Shown: positions 31,810 to 43,049 of the stretch, one piece after another
Numbering within the stretch: position 1 is the stretch's first letter
Layout of the letters: each line of letters starts with the position of its first letter
Assembly: GCA_032871835.1 (NCBI GenBank)
Contig: CM065296.1
Span: 6,706,001-6,770,000 of the forward strand
From: Dipteronia dyeriana
Taxonomy: Eukaryota; Streptophyta; Magnoliopsida; Sapindales; Sapindaceae
Direction of reading: 5' to 3'
Length of the DNA: 64,000 bases
Program-made: the position numbers and the translations under genes
Notes under the pieces: generated by a model
Told to the model about the DNA's origin: nothing
What the model saw: the letters and a program-made list of their open reading frames with translations, nothing else
Database searches by the model: none

Positions 31810-33165
31810 TATTGTTTTTAAATATATCTAATATATTTAAAGTGATAATAAATATTTTAAATTTAAACTTAAATTCAAATACTTAGATAAATGATTTAGT
31901 AAAATAAAATAATCCTATTATTTTATCTTCACTTAAATCCATATATCAACTAACACCCTCCAATTAATTGTTAATTAATAATTCATAATTATCTATATAA
32001 TTAAATAATCTAATTATATAATTAATTTAACTATTAACATTCATTAATTAAATAATCTCATTATTCAATTAATTTCCGAATATATACGTGTCACTTTTGT
32101 AACACAATAAATTAGACAATCCAATTAATTAACCGTGGCGCTTGTTACCTAAATCGATCGGGCTAGCAAGGGGACCTAATGGACCCACAACATTTTGAGC
32201 TCCAATAATCATCGGAATCAATAATTAAACTCTTTAATTAATATTCCTTGATTATTAACTCCGGTGTTATTCCACTAAAAACCCGAAGCTGCACTCTCTC
32301 AACTGCAGACGCTTTTACACAGACCGATACAACTCGGTGTCCATCGATATAGCTATTACACATGGTGTGATCCTCCACAGTAGTTCATAATTAGAGTTAG
32401 GTCATAATATCCGTTATACCCCTTTAATTACATATATCCTTTAAGTACTATTGATTCTATAATGAACAATAAATCATATTTCCTCACGGAATTAGGAGAG
32501 CACTCATATTGTCCAAGCCCCGAATCAACCCTTAAGGGAACTACCATCTACTTCTCACAAGAAGGAGTGGATTCCATTATTGTGTACAAACATTCCCAGC
32601 CACAAGCCAAACCGTAATCCCAACATACGGAGTATATTGATCAAGAAATGCATCTGACCTCACCCATGATATATCAAAGACTATGATTTAACCTAAAGGA
32701 GTCGATAAGACACTGAGGATTAAGATCACCCACATATAGCCATCATTAGTTGATATATATATATATATAAATCTCATCGGTAAACGGATCTTGATGAGAG
32801 ATTCATATAGATCATGGCCCTATCTTATATGATCACATCATACAAGGTGCCTCCATTCCCATCTCTCATATGAATGATTCAGGATAGAATCATCGTACAT
32901 TGCGGAATGTACCACAGCTATAGATTAACCACAAATAAAGTACCCAACTTTATTTGCTATCTATGGACTCTTTAGATTGCACGTATCTTACTATATCCAT
33001 CCATATATGATACTCATATACAAAGTTCGAGATTACATCTGGCAATCTTGGATGTTTAAATATATGTACAAGTTTATAAAATAAATAACATAACAAGAAT
33101 GAATTGAATTTATTTATTTCATAAATCTATTTACAAATTACATCTTTAGGGCATAAACCTCAACA
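30939..33165 (-). repeat. Copia LTR (5' LTR of the minus-strand element)
   Basis: 2227 bp, TGTTGGAACCCC to AACCTCAACA, matching 23240-25475 along its length. A TA run is at 31738-31804. It ends directly against GAATG and the resumed polygalacturonase exon. Confidence 0.93.
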
Positions 33166-33170
33166 GAATG

Positions 33171-33241
33171 CGTTGCAATCAATGGGCGCTGCAACAATAT
33201 CAACAATATTATTGCATGTGGACCTGGTCATGGCATTGGGC
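33171..33241 (+). pseudogene. Polygalacturonase exon 5, right part
   Basis: With the ten bases before the insertion this reads V-D-E-C-V then AINGRCNNINNIIACGPGHG. GPGHG is the catalytic-site His motif of GH28. The usual GDDC is VDEC, so one catalytic Asp has become Glu. No good GT donor is seen at the expected place after GHGI. Confidence 0.88.
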
Positions 33242-33359
33242 TTGTCATCAAAACCCTCAATTTGGTCTTGTTATCTAGTTCAAGTTTTTGTGTGTGATCT
33301 TAATTAGTATGAAGTTACACTTTTACTAGCGAATTAATATGCTTCGTATTCGTGTGTAG

Positions 33360-33468
33360 TGTGGGAAGTCTAGGGGATGGAGGGAAAACCGACAAAGTGG
33401 AACGAGTCCATGTTCGGAATTGTAATTTCACCGGAACTGATAATATAGCAAGGATCAAGACATTTTGG
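33360..33468 (+). pseudogene. Polygalacturonase exon 6, with the RIK motif
   Basis: Acceptor AG at 33358-33359. The frame reads VGSLGDGGKTDKVERVHVRN, CNFTGTDNIARIKTFW, and the donor is GT at 33469. RIK is the substrate-binding motif of polygalacturonases. No stop is present in this exon. Confidence 0.9.
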
Positions 33469-33541
33469 GTAATTATATTATTCTTTACAACAACAATTCT
33501 AAATATTTATGAACTAATATAATAATTCATATAATTTGCAG

Positions 33542-33652
33542 AAAGGTACAGGATATGTTAGGCATATCACTTTTGAGAAAATCTGACTTGTAAGGTTTAA
33601 AAATTCTATTATTATCGATCAAAATTACACTGGTCCACGACCCAAAATTAAG
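33542..33652 (+). pseudogene. Polygalacturonase exon 7
   Basis: Between AG (33540-33541) and GT (33653) the frame reads KGTGYVRHITFEKI, TGA, LVRFKNSIIIDQNYTGPRPK. The family usually has a Ser or other residue at the stop position. Splice sites are intact. Confidence 0.9.
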
Positions 33653-33758
33653 GTAATATTGATGTTCTAGATACAATTTAAGAGTATATTTTTCGAATCT
33701 TAAATTTTAACTAATAAGACGTTCGGGATAATTTATTTTTTTATCAATTATCTTGTAG

Positions 33759-34631
33759 ACGTCTTTACCAGTGAGCAAACTGTCGTTCATGTATGTGTAC
33801 GGGACATCAACGAGCAAGGAACCAATCACATTGGATTGCAGTGGTAGTGTTACTGATGGGTGTGGGGGCCCATTGGTGCGGGGGAGGGTCCGCCCACCCC
33901 CATCCCCATTCCTAAATCCTCCTCCCACCCCAACCCCAACCCTAACCCCAACCCCAACCCCAACCCCTTTTGGGGGAAGTGGTGATGGGGGTGTTTGGGG
34001 GGAGGTTCCTCTGCCCTCACCCCTATCCTCCATTTCCCACATTTTCATTCTTAATTTTTTTCAATCCGAAATCCGAAATTAGAATTCAGGAATTGAAATT
34101 CGATTATTCTAATTGTTCGATTCACTCTGTTTCGATATCCAATCAAATAAATAATCTAAAATATATAATTGATTTAATGTAATCTAAAATTAATACAAAT
34201 AACTATAACAATATAGTATTAAATCAAAATATATATGGTAAATATGTAAAGAGTAAATGAGTAATACAGTTAAATTTATTTATTTTTAAATAAAAGTAAA
34301 AATATAAACATATATATGAGGAAATGAGGGAATTGGGGCCCCACCCCCACCCCCACCCCCACCGCCATTTAGAGAAATGAGGGTGGGGGAACCTACCCCT
34401 ACCCTACCACTGTTTAGGTTTTGGGGGCAAAATTTGCCTCCAAATGGGGGTCAGGCCCTATGGGGGAAATACCCATCCCTAGTTAGTGTGAATGGTTGCT
34501 TAAGCATTGTGATGAACCAAGTGAAGATAACTTCATCAAATCCTGGGAAAGAGATTCGTGCTTTGTGCAAAAATTCCCATGGAACCTCTCACTCCACCAC
34601 ACCTTATGTCCCTTGCCTTGATGATCATTAA
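33759..34631 (+). pseudogene. Polygalacturonase last exon, split by a hAT-like insertion
   Basis: 33759-33852 reads VSKLSFMYVYGTSTSKEPIT, LDCSGSV. After the insertion, 34492-34631 continues NGCLSIVMNQVKITSSNPGK, EIRALCKNSHGTSHSTTPYV, PCLDDH and TAA. Removing the element and one target duplication restores the frame. 34632-34769 is probably the former 3' flank. Confidence 0.9.
33853..34483. mobile_element. Non-autonomous hAT-like element with C-rich ends
   Basis: Flanks are TAGTGTTA (33845-33852) and TAGTGTGA (34484-34491), an 8-bp duplication with one mismatch, as for hAT elements. Termini GATGGGT and ACCCATC are inverted. Subterminal blocks are runs of CCCCAACC(C) (33927-33965) and ACCCCC (34341-34367). 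The middle is AT-rich and non-coding. The ORFs across it (33707-34082, both strands) are repeat artefacts. Confidence 0.8.
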
Positions 34632-34769
34632 AATGTTCACTGTTTTGTCTCTCAAGTGTTATAGCACTCGTTTTATTTAATAAAACGTGGAAATTAGTGA
34701 AAATGGCCCATTGGGGAAAAACTTGCACATTTAGCTTTTTTTAAAAGCCAATTTACCACAATATACCTC

Positions 34770-36218
34770 AAGAGATGAATCAGAGTGACCTGAAGAGATT
34801 GAAAGACTCAAAAATTACAAGAAGACCAAGGAATGCCTTGGAGGTATTTTTGTAATTTTTGATTCCAATTTTTTTTAGGTTAAATAATCAATAGTATTCG
34901 GTCAATTCATGTATGCTTTATATTATGTGATGATAAAAGCATTGTCATGCATACGTATGTCATTTAGATTAGATGTGTATACACAAATATATTTGATATG
35001 TCATACATGCATCATAGTCTGATAATTTATATATATTTTTTAATGTGATGAAAATAGACAATATACATAATTGACTATGAATAATGAGATTAGTTTTTAA
35101 TGATTAGAAAACTTGGTAATTCTCATTAATATTAATCTAGTTATTAAAGAGTTTAATAAGTTAGATTAATAGGGTCATTTATTGTAATTATGATTAATAT
35201 GATTAATTACCTAATAACAAATGAACCGAATAAAATGTTAGAGTTTTAATAGTTAAAACTTGGTAAACACGAACATAATAATCTGCCATTAGTAAATAGT
35301 TTACAAAAGCTTATATTATTTACTAATAGATTAGATTTTTAACTGTTAAAAATCATTAATAATTTATTAGTTAATTAGAATTTCGTTTTAATTAGTTAAT
35401 GCGCTAGATAACTTGTTTAAGGTTAGTCGTTTAATCTTGTAGAGTCTAGGTGCATTAACGGTTAATAGAAAACCCTAATTTTAAAATAGTGAGTGGGAGA
35501 GGGATATATGACATTTATATCCTATGGTCTCCATCATTAGTTCAACACCGTGAGATCTGAGTGGGGCCTCGTGACGGCTTTGCTTTCGTCCTCCCTAAGG
35601 AGGGTTTCCACAGAGGTCAATAAAAAGGTTGACTTCCTAATGGATAAGATTTCTGAGGGTATTTCGAGATTGACCGACCCTAAGGCGGCAATTCTCGAGT
35701 TAAACTTGTGAGATCTGAAATGGTGGGTTACACTCACGAAGGTTTTGATTAAGTTTGTCAATTAAAAACTTGACTGAATGAACGATGGGTTAATGATATG
35801 GAATAAGAGTTATTCTAGAATATCATTTGATTGAGAATGTCTTGGTTCAAACATGCAAAGACTTGACCGACCCTAAGACGGCACCTCTTTGTGGTATGTT
35901 GGATTGTCATGGTATAGTAACTAGTTTTAGGGTAGTTCTAGATCTAGATAGGCCTATCACACTTTATTGTGATAACAGTGGTGTTGTGGCTAATTCTAAA
36001 GAACTAATAAGCCACAAGAGAGGGAAGCATATAGAGAGAAAGTATCATCTCATTAAAGAGATAGTGTAGAGAGGAGATGTGATCGTCACCAAGATAGCCT
36101 CATAAGACAATCATGCTGATCCATTTACGAAGACTTTACTGACTAAAGTGTTTTCGGGTCACCTAGATGGTCTAGGGTTATGAGACATGCCTCACATGCT
36201 TTAGTGCAAGTGGGAGAT
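34770..36218 (+). mobile_element. Internally deleted copia fragment: leader fused to RNase H
   Basis: It belongs to the same family as the element at 23240-33165, but on plus. 34770-35937 matches the leader. At about 35938 the sequence jumps to the RNase H end, reading DRPITLYCDNSGVVANSKEL and RGKHIERKYHLI (about 35950-36060). It then reaches the purine tract GTGGGAGAT (36209-36217). Gag and most of pol are lost. The junction has a short match (TCTAGAT/TCCAGAT-like). Confidence 0.85.
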
Positions 36219-37861
36219 TGTTAGGGTTTATGCCCTAAAGATGTAATTTGTGAATGGAATTATGAAATAAATAAAAGGAAAAATTCAATTCATTTTTATT
36301 GTGTTGTTTATTTTATAACTTGTGCATATATTTAACATCCAAGATTGCCGGATGTAATCTCGAACTGTGTATATGAGTGTCATATACGGATGGATACAGC
36401 AAGACGCGTGCAATCTAAAGAGTCCATAGATAGCAAATAAGGTTGGATACTTTATTTGTGGTTAATCTATAGCTGCGTCCATTCCGTAATATACAATGAT
36501 TCTATTATGAATCAATCATACGAGATATGGGAATGGAGGCACCTTGTATGATGTGATCATATAAGACTAGGTCATGATCTATATGAATCTCTCACTAAGA
36601 TCCGTTTACCGATGAGATTCATATATATCAACTAATGATGGCTATATGTGGGTGATCTTAATCCTGAGTGTCTTATCGACTCCTTTAGGTTAGATCGTGG
36701 CCTTTGATATACCATTGGTGAGGTCGGATGCTGTTCCCCATAAATATGCTCCGTATGTTGGGATTACGGTTTGGCTTGTGGCTAGGAAGGTTTGGCTTGT
36801 GGCTAGGAAGGTTTGTACACAATAGTGGAATCCACTCCTTCTTGTGAGAAGTAGACGGTAGTTCCCTTAAGGGTTGATTCCGGGCTTGGACAATATGAGC
36901 GCTCTCTTAGTTCCGTAAAGAAATAGGATTTATTGTTCATTATAGAATCAACGGTACTTAAAGGATATATGTAATTAGAGGGGTATAACGGATATTATGA
37001 CCTAACTCTAATTATGAACTACTGTGGAGGATCACACCATGTGTAATAGCTATATCGAAGGACACCGAGTTGTATCGGTATGTGTAAAAGCGTCTACAGT
37101 TGAGAGAGTGCAGCTTCGGGTTTTTAGTAGAATAACACCGGAGTTAATAATCAAGGAATATTAATTAAAGAGTTTAATTATTGATTCCGAGGATTATTGG
37201 AGCTCAAAATACTGTGGGTTCATTAGGTCCCCTTGCTAGCCCGATCGATTTAGGTAACAAGGGTCACGGTTAATTAATTGGATTGTCCAATTAATCGTGT
37301 TACGATAGTGACACGTGTTTATTCGGGAATTAATTGAATAATAAGATTATTTAATTAATGAATTTTAATAGTTAAATTAATTAAATAATTATATTATTTA
37401 ATTATATTGATAATTATGAACTATTAATTAACTATTAATTGGAGGGTGTTAGTTGATATATGGATTTAGGTGAAGATAAAATAATAGGATTATTTTATTT
37501 TATTTTAACTAAATCATTTATCTAAGTATTTGAATTTAAGTTTAAATTTAAAATACTTATTATCACTTTTAATATATTAGATATATTTAAAAAGGATAAT
37601 TAAAAGATATATATTAATTAATAATATAAGAGATTGCATTAGATGCAAATTGGTGTGTGCACATGAAACAATAGTCAAATGAATAATTTATATGATGCAA
37701 ATACCTGATACACATAATATAAATATTTTTTGCGTAAAGTCACTAGGGAGCATTAGTTTAAGAAAAAAAAGGTTTTTTTTTTTGTTTTAACTTTGAAAAG
37801 TCACGCACTAGTTGATTAAAAGAAGAAAAAAAAATAGTGGTGCAATGTACACCATTAAAAC

Positions 37862-37923
<62 letters not shown>

Positions 37924-38343
37924 TACCTAGAATTGTTCTAGGTGGTTTTCTCTTGAGAATAAAGAGTTTCTTCAAGTATTTTCTTCATATCCTCCATTTA
38001 AGTTCCTGAGATCGTAACGCGCCCACACACAGTTACTAGTTCCGGAAGATAGCGAGGAAGATCTAATGGTTCAGACAGGAGCACATCGTAAAGTGAAGAA
38101 GTCTCCAAACGTTGGTAAGAGTGGTTCAGACAGGAGCATAAATTAAAGTGAAAAAGCCTCCAAACGTTGGTATGATTTTCTTTTGATTATATCGATTTCA
38201 ATTTCCTGTGTGTACATATTGTATGTATTAGTTTCGAAAAATAATTACGATCCCAAGTTCACTGATCCCAGATACAGATTATGATATGTATAAAAATTTT
38301 AAAACCTAGTTCCTCTGCGTAACCGGTGAACAGGGTTCCAACA
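36219..38343 (+). repeat. Copia LTR, plus orientation
   Basis: Starts TGTTAGGGTTTATGCCC, ends GGGTTCCAACA, and matches the reverse complement of 30939-33165. A TA run lies at 37865-37920. TTGGTATCAAAGCC (38345-38358) right after it is a PBS, so it serves both as the 3' LTR of the fragment before it and as the 5' LTR of the fragment after it. Confidence 0.9.
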
Positions 38344-38527
38344 ATTGGTATCAAAGCCAATTTTATTTTCGGAAAAGGAAATTATTTTCGATGCTTCTGT
38401 ATGTATGATTGTGTAGGCACAATTTAAATTGACTGTATGTTGTTTTTGTATGTGTATTTGTTTTTAATTTACAAAAACATGATTGATCGTTAATTATATG
38501 GTACTGTGGATTTAGGGTTGATGAGTT

Positions 38528-38589
<62 letters not shown>

Positions 38590-41128
38590 TTACTGTTATT
38601 GTATTGTAAAAAAAAATGTAACCTATATTGAAGACCTGAAAAAATCGTGAAGAATGATTCACAAGATGAATCGGAGTGACCTGAAGAAACTGGAAGACTT
38701 GGAAATTACAAGAAGACCAAGAAATGCTTTAAGGGTATTTTTGTAATTTTAGATTCAAATTTTTTTTAGGTTAAGTAATCCACATTACTCAGTCAATTCA
38801 TGTATGCTTTATATTATGTGATGATAAAAGTATTGCCATGCATACGTATGTCATTTAGATTACATGTGCCTATACAAATATATTTGATATGTCATACATG
38901 TATCATAGTCTGATATTTTATGTATTTTTTTGAATGTGATTAAAATGGGCAATCTACATAATTGGCTATGAATAATGAGATTAGTTTTTAATGATTAGAA
39001 AACTTTGTAATTCTCATTAATATTAATCTAGTTATTAAAGAGTTTAATAAGTTAGATTAATAGAGTCATTTATTGTAATTAGGATTAATATGATTAATTA
39101 CCTAATAATAAATGTACCGAATAAAATGTTAGAGTTTTAATAGTTAAAACTTGATAAACATTAACATAATAATCTGAAATTAGTAAATAGTTTACAAAAA
39201 CTTAGATTATTTACTAATGGATTAGATTTTTAACTGTTAAAAATCATTAATAATTTATTAGTTAATTAGAATTTGGTTCTAATTAATTAATGCGCTAGAT
39301 AACTTGATTAAAGTTAGTCGTTTAATCCTGTAGAGTCTAGGTGCATTAACGGTTAATAGAAAACCCTAATTTTAAATTGTGAGTCGGAGAGGGATATATG
39401 ACATATATATCTCGCGGTCTCCATCATTAGTTCGACACCGTGAGATCCGAGTGGGGCCTCGTGACGACTTTGCTTTTGTCCTCCCTAAGGAGGGTTTCCA
39501 CAAAGGTCAATACCGAGGTTGACTTTCTAACAGATAGGATTTCTGAGGGTATTTCAGGATTGACCGACCATAAGGTGGCAATTCTCGAGTTAAGCTCGTG
39601 AGATCTGAAATGGTGGGTTACACTCACGAAGGTTTTGATTAAGTTTGTTAATTAAAAACCTGACTGAATGAACAATGGTTGAATGATATGGAATAAGAGT
39701 TATTCTAGAATATCATTTGATTGAGAATATCTCGGTTCAAACATGCAAAGACTTGACCGACCCTAAGGCGGCACCTCTTTATGGTATGTTGGATTGTCTT
39801 GGTATAGTAACAAGTTTTAGGGTAGTTCTAGTTCGTTAAACATATGCATGCATCATGTTTAAAATTATGCCAAAGCACTCGCACTTGTTTTAAGTAAATG
39901 ACTGAATGAATGTTTTATTTATTTCAATATTAATGTCTTCTGCATTACTTCAAATTCTCGTAAATAACAAATTAACTAGTGATAACTACACTAAGTGAAA
40001 ACTTAACATTAATACAATATTGGTCACCAAAGACTTCAAGTTTGTGTTTACCGAGGAATGTCCTCCAGCGCCTATTGCCGATACCATATGAACTGTTCGT
40101 GAGGCATACGAAAGATGGGTCTCATTTGATGAGAAGGCCCAAACATATCTGTTGGCTTCAATGACAAACGTGCTTGTCACAAAGCATGAAGCAATGACTT
40201 CAACATTCAAAATCAATGAGTCATTGTAAGCTATGTTCGGGCAGCCCTCCCAGCAAAAGAGACACGAAGTTGTTCGTTTCGCTATGCTCGCTAGCATGAA
40301 GAAAGGTACGTCAGTTCAGGAACATGTCCTGAGCATGATGTCCTACTTCAACACGGTAGAAGTCAATGGCCGGGCCATTGACGAACCCAGTCAATTGTGC
40401 ATCATACTAACGACTCTTCTGAAGAGTTTCGATTAGTTTAAGAGCAACTACAAGATGAACAAGTTAAGGTTCAATCTCACACAGTTGCTCAATGAGCTCA
40501 CTACCTTTTAGTCATTGACTAAGGAAAACAAGGGCAAGACCGGTGAGGCAAATGTTGCCGAACCATCATCCTCCAATAATAGAAAGAGGAAGAGGTCTGC
40601 TGGGAAGGCAAAGGGTAAGCTCAAACCCAAGAAAGCCTAAAGAAAGAAAAATTCTAAGAAAGGTAAATATGATTTACTTGATCTTGAGTCATGTTTAGTG
40701 GAAGATGATTTTTCGCCCTGGATAGTTGATTCAGAGGCCACTAACTATGTTTGTTCTTCTTTACAATAGACTGATTCTTGGACACAGCTAGAGGAGCAAA
40801 CCTTCTCAATGCGTGTGGGGTCAGGGGATGTCGTGTTGACACTAGCAGTGGGCGTAATTAGATTAAGTTTTTGTAATAATTATATATTGTTGGACAATGT
40901 ATTTTATATTCCTAGATTTACACGGAATTTGATTTCCATTTCTAAGTTGTTAGAACAAAAATATTATGTTTCTTTTAATAATAAGTCTGTTATTATTGGA
41001 AAGAATGGTCTGAATGTTTGTTTAGGAATTAATGAAAATAATTTGTATGTGTTAAGACCGTTAATACATACTACATTGCTCAACACCGAAATGTTTAAGG
41101 TTGAAAAATCAAAAACTAAACGACATAA
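38344..41128 (+). pseudogene. Copia fragment: PBS, leader, Gag and pre-integrase (broken)
   Basis: PBS at 38345, an ATT microsatellite at 38531-38590, leader to about 39930, then Gag (about 39937-40660: AMFGQPSQQKRHEVVRFAML, MKKGTSVQEHVLSMMSYFN), the protease site WIVDSEATN (about 40720-40745, with Glu for the usual Gly) and DNVFYIPRFTRNLISISKLL (about 40890-40955). Homology stops at AAACGACATAAG (about 41128); the rest of pol is missing. Multiple stops are present. Confidence 0.87.
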
Positions 41129-41758
41129 GTGGCCCAGTCCTATATTGATCGGGAAGAAGGAGTGGATTCCACTATTGTGTACAAACCTTCCTATCCACAA
41201 GCCAAACTGTAATCCCAACATACGAAGCATATTGATCGGGAACAGCATTTGACCTCACCCATGGTATATCAAAGACCACGATCTAACCTGAAAGAGTCGA
41301 CAAGACACTCAGGATTAAGATCACCCACATATAGCCATCATTAGTTGATATATATGAATCTCATCGATAAACGGATATTGGTGAGAGATTCGTATAGATC
41401 ATGGCCTAGTCTTATATGATCACATCATACAAGGTGCCTCCATTCCCATATCTCATATGAATGATTCGGGATAGAATCATCATACATTACGGAATGGACC
41501 ACAACTATAGATAAACCACAAATAAAGTACCCAGCTTTATTTGCTATCTATGGACTATTTAGATTGCACGTCTTTTACTTTATCCATCCGTATATGACAC
41601 TCATATACACAGTTTGAGATTACATCCGGCAATCTTGGATGTTAAATATATGCACAAGTTATAAAATAAACAACACAATAAGAATGAATTGAACTTTTTC
41701 TTTTATTTATTTCATAAGTCCATTTACAAATTATATCTTTAGGGCATAAACCCCAACA
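41129..41758 (-). repeat. Truncated copia LTR in inverted orientation
   Basis: From about 41150 to 41758 the sequence matches the terminal part of the family LTR as seen in 32560-33165, opposite in orientation to the LTR at 36219-38343. It ends at the true LTR end (CCCCAACA). The junction region 41129-41150 is not clearly from either. Confidence 0.82.
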
Positions 41759-42658
41759 ATACCCTTTAACCCCCATAAGGGGAATTTCTGTCAATACCGC
41801 CCTTACATTTTGTATTGAATAAAATATGATCAAAACTACCTAATTACTCTCCAAGTATATTTCCCACCTAAAATGTCTGCCTTCAAGTGTGTATTTCCCA
41901 CCCGAAAATCACTTGACATGAACAAAATCCAAAATCAAAACAACCCTTCCCCTCTGTTTTCGTTCTTGATCAAGTCTGTGTACCAAGCCGACTATAACCC
42001 AATAAGATCCCAGGAAATACAGAGACACAGAGACTTCTATTTCTGTTGTTGGTATGGTATGTGTACCCAAAAGTGCAAACCAACTAAAACCCAACAACAA
42101 CCCAAAAAATAGAGAGATGCAGAGAGATGACGCAAGGTCGCTGGTCGGTCGCTGATATGTGTTGAAGTTTAGCTGAAAAACACCTTTCTTGTTACTGGTA
42201 TGTGTACCTAAATCACTAAGCTAGGTCGTCAGTCACTGATTAAAGCATAAGGTCGACGGTCGACATTGTTTGGAGTGCCCCAATCCTTAGACCCAACGCA
42301 GAATAACGGTCATGTGAAGGTCGTAATTTGTTCAAATTTATGTTGTTTTATGGGAGAATGTTCTGTAGTTTTTGTGCAGCTTATAAATCTGAAGTCTTTA
42401 TGTGGAGCCATTAATATTAGGATTGTAGTAGTAGTGAGTCAATTTGTTAATCTGGTCTTAGTTAGTGTAGTGTGTCCTTACAAATAAGTGGATTGTTTGT
42501 GTTTTTGTGGTGTTTGTGTTCTCTAGTATGTGTATTAGGAGGGTGTGTCTTCTGTTTGCTGAGAACTTCACTGGAAAAACAATTAGTGTGATGTACAAGT
42601 GTGGGAAAAACAACGTTTGACATACTAGAACAACTTATTTTGCATGTATGTATTATAA

Positions 42659-43012
42659 TTGTATTATATTAAATTAAGCCTAGGAACTATTGTTATAGAC
42701 CTAGGACTGATGGATGAAGCATGCATTTTAATGAGCCTAGGTTTGATGCTAAACATATATTTTGAGCCAATGAATGATTGTCATAAGCCTAGGACCGATG
42801 GATGGATGATGCTTGTTTGTGTTGAGCCTAAGACTGATGTTAAATGTGTATATTTAGCCTATAAGGCTATTAATGATTTTCATACTGGGGGGATGCACGT
42901 ATTATTATGAGCCTGGGATCGATGATCTACATATTATTTTAAGCCTGAGACCATTGATCCATATTTAGTTTTTCACCTAGGAGTGATATTGCATGTATTT
43001 CATTTACAACCT
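42659..43012. repeat. GCCTAGGA-type degenerate minisatellite
   Basis: Units such as AAGCCTAGGACCGATGGATG and GAGCCTGGGATCGATGATC recur irregularly with spacers of 30-60 bp. They share the GCCTRGG core with the 44-bp array at 46010-47450 and with the shorter GCCT-rich blocks elsewhere in this MULE. The stretch 41880-42650 before it shows no gene. Confidence 0.65.
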
Positions 43013-43049
43013 AACTTTTTATTGGTGGTCTGTTATTTGCATTAACCAG

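Larger units (their letters stand above)
23240..33165 (-). mobile_element. Full-length Ty1/copia element, minus strand, inside the polygalacturonase gene
   Basis: Both LTRs start TGTTGGAACCCC (as read on plus). The flanks are perfect GAATG duplications (23235-23239 and 33166-33170). Element length is 9926 bp. On the minus strand the order is LTR (33165-30939), PBS, leader, gag, protease, integrase, RT, RNase H, purine tract, LTR (25475-23240). Stops and frameshifts throughout pol show it is inactive. The LTRs align over their whole length with a few percent differences by eye, so the insertion is not very recent. Confidence 0.95.
18526..34631 (+). pseudogene. Polygalacturonase (glycoside hydrolase 28), dead and split by several insertions
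   Basis: GH28 enzymes hydrolyse homogalacturonan in the cell wall. Exons in order: signal peptide (18526-18585), N-terminal strand (19956-20009, partly duplicated), 20206-about 20346, 21688-21820, 22927-23120, 23230-23239 with 33171-about 33241, 33360-33468, 33542-33652, 33759-33852 with 34492-34631. Motifs present: NTDG, GHG (CGPGHGI), RIKT. The catalytic GDDC box reads VDEC. Premature stops lie in the third, fourth and seventh coding blocks. Interrupting elements: 18586-19946, about 20347-21420, 22101-22899, 23240-33165, 33853-34483. Stops and a catalytic change show loss of function independent of the insertions. Confidence 0.92.

Noticed and set aside
41761..41800. Perfect terminal repeats or 9-bp duplication for the large MULE
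   Set aside because: Only a degenerate match between the ends is visible. No matching 9-mers were found by eye, so exact limits are left open.
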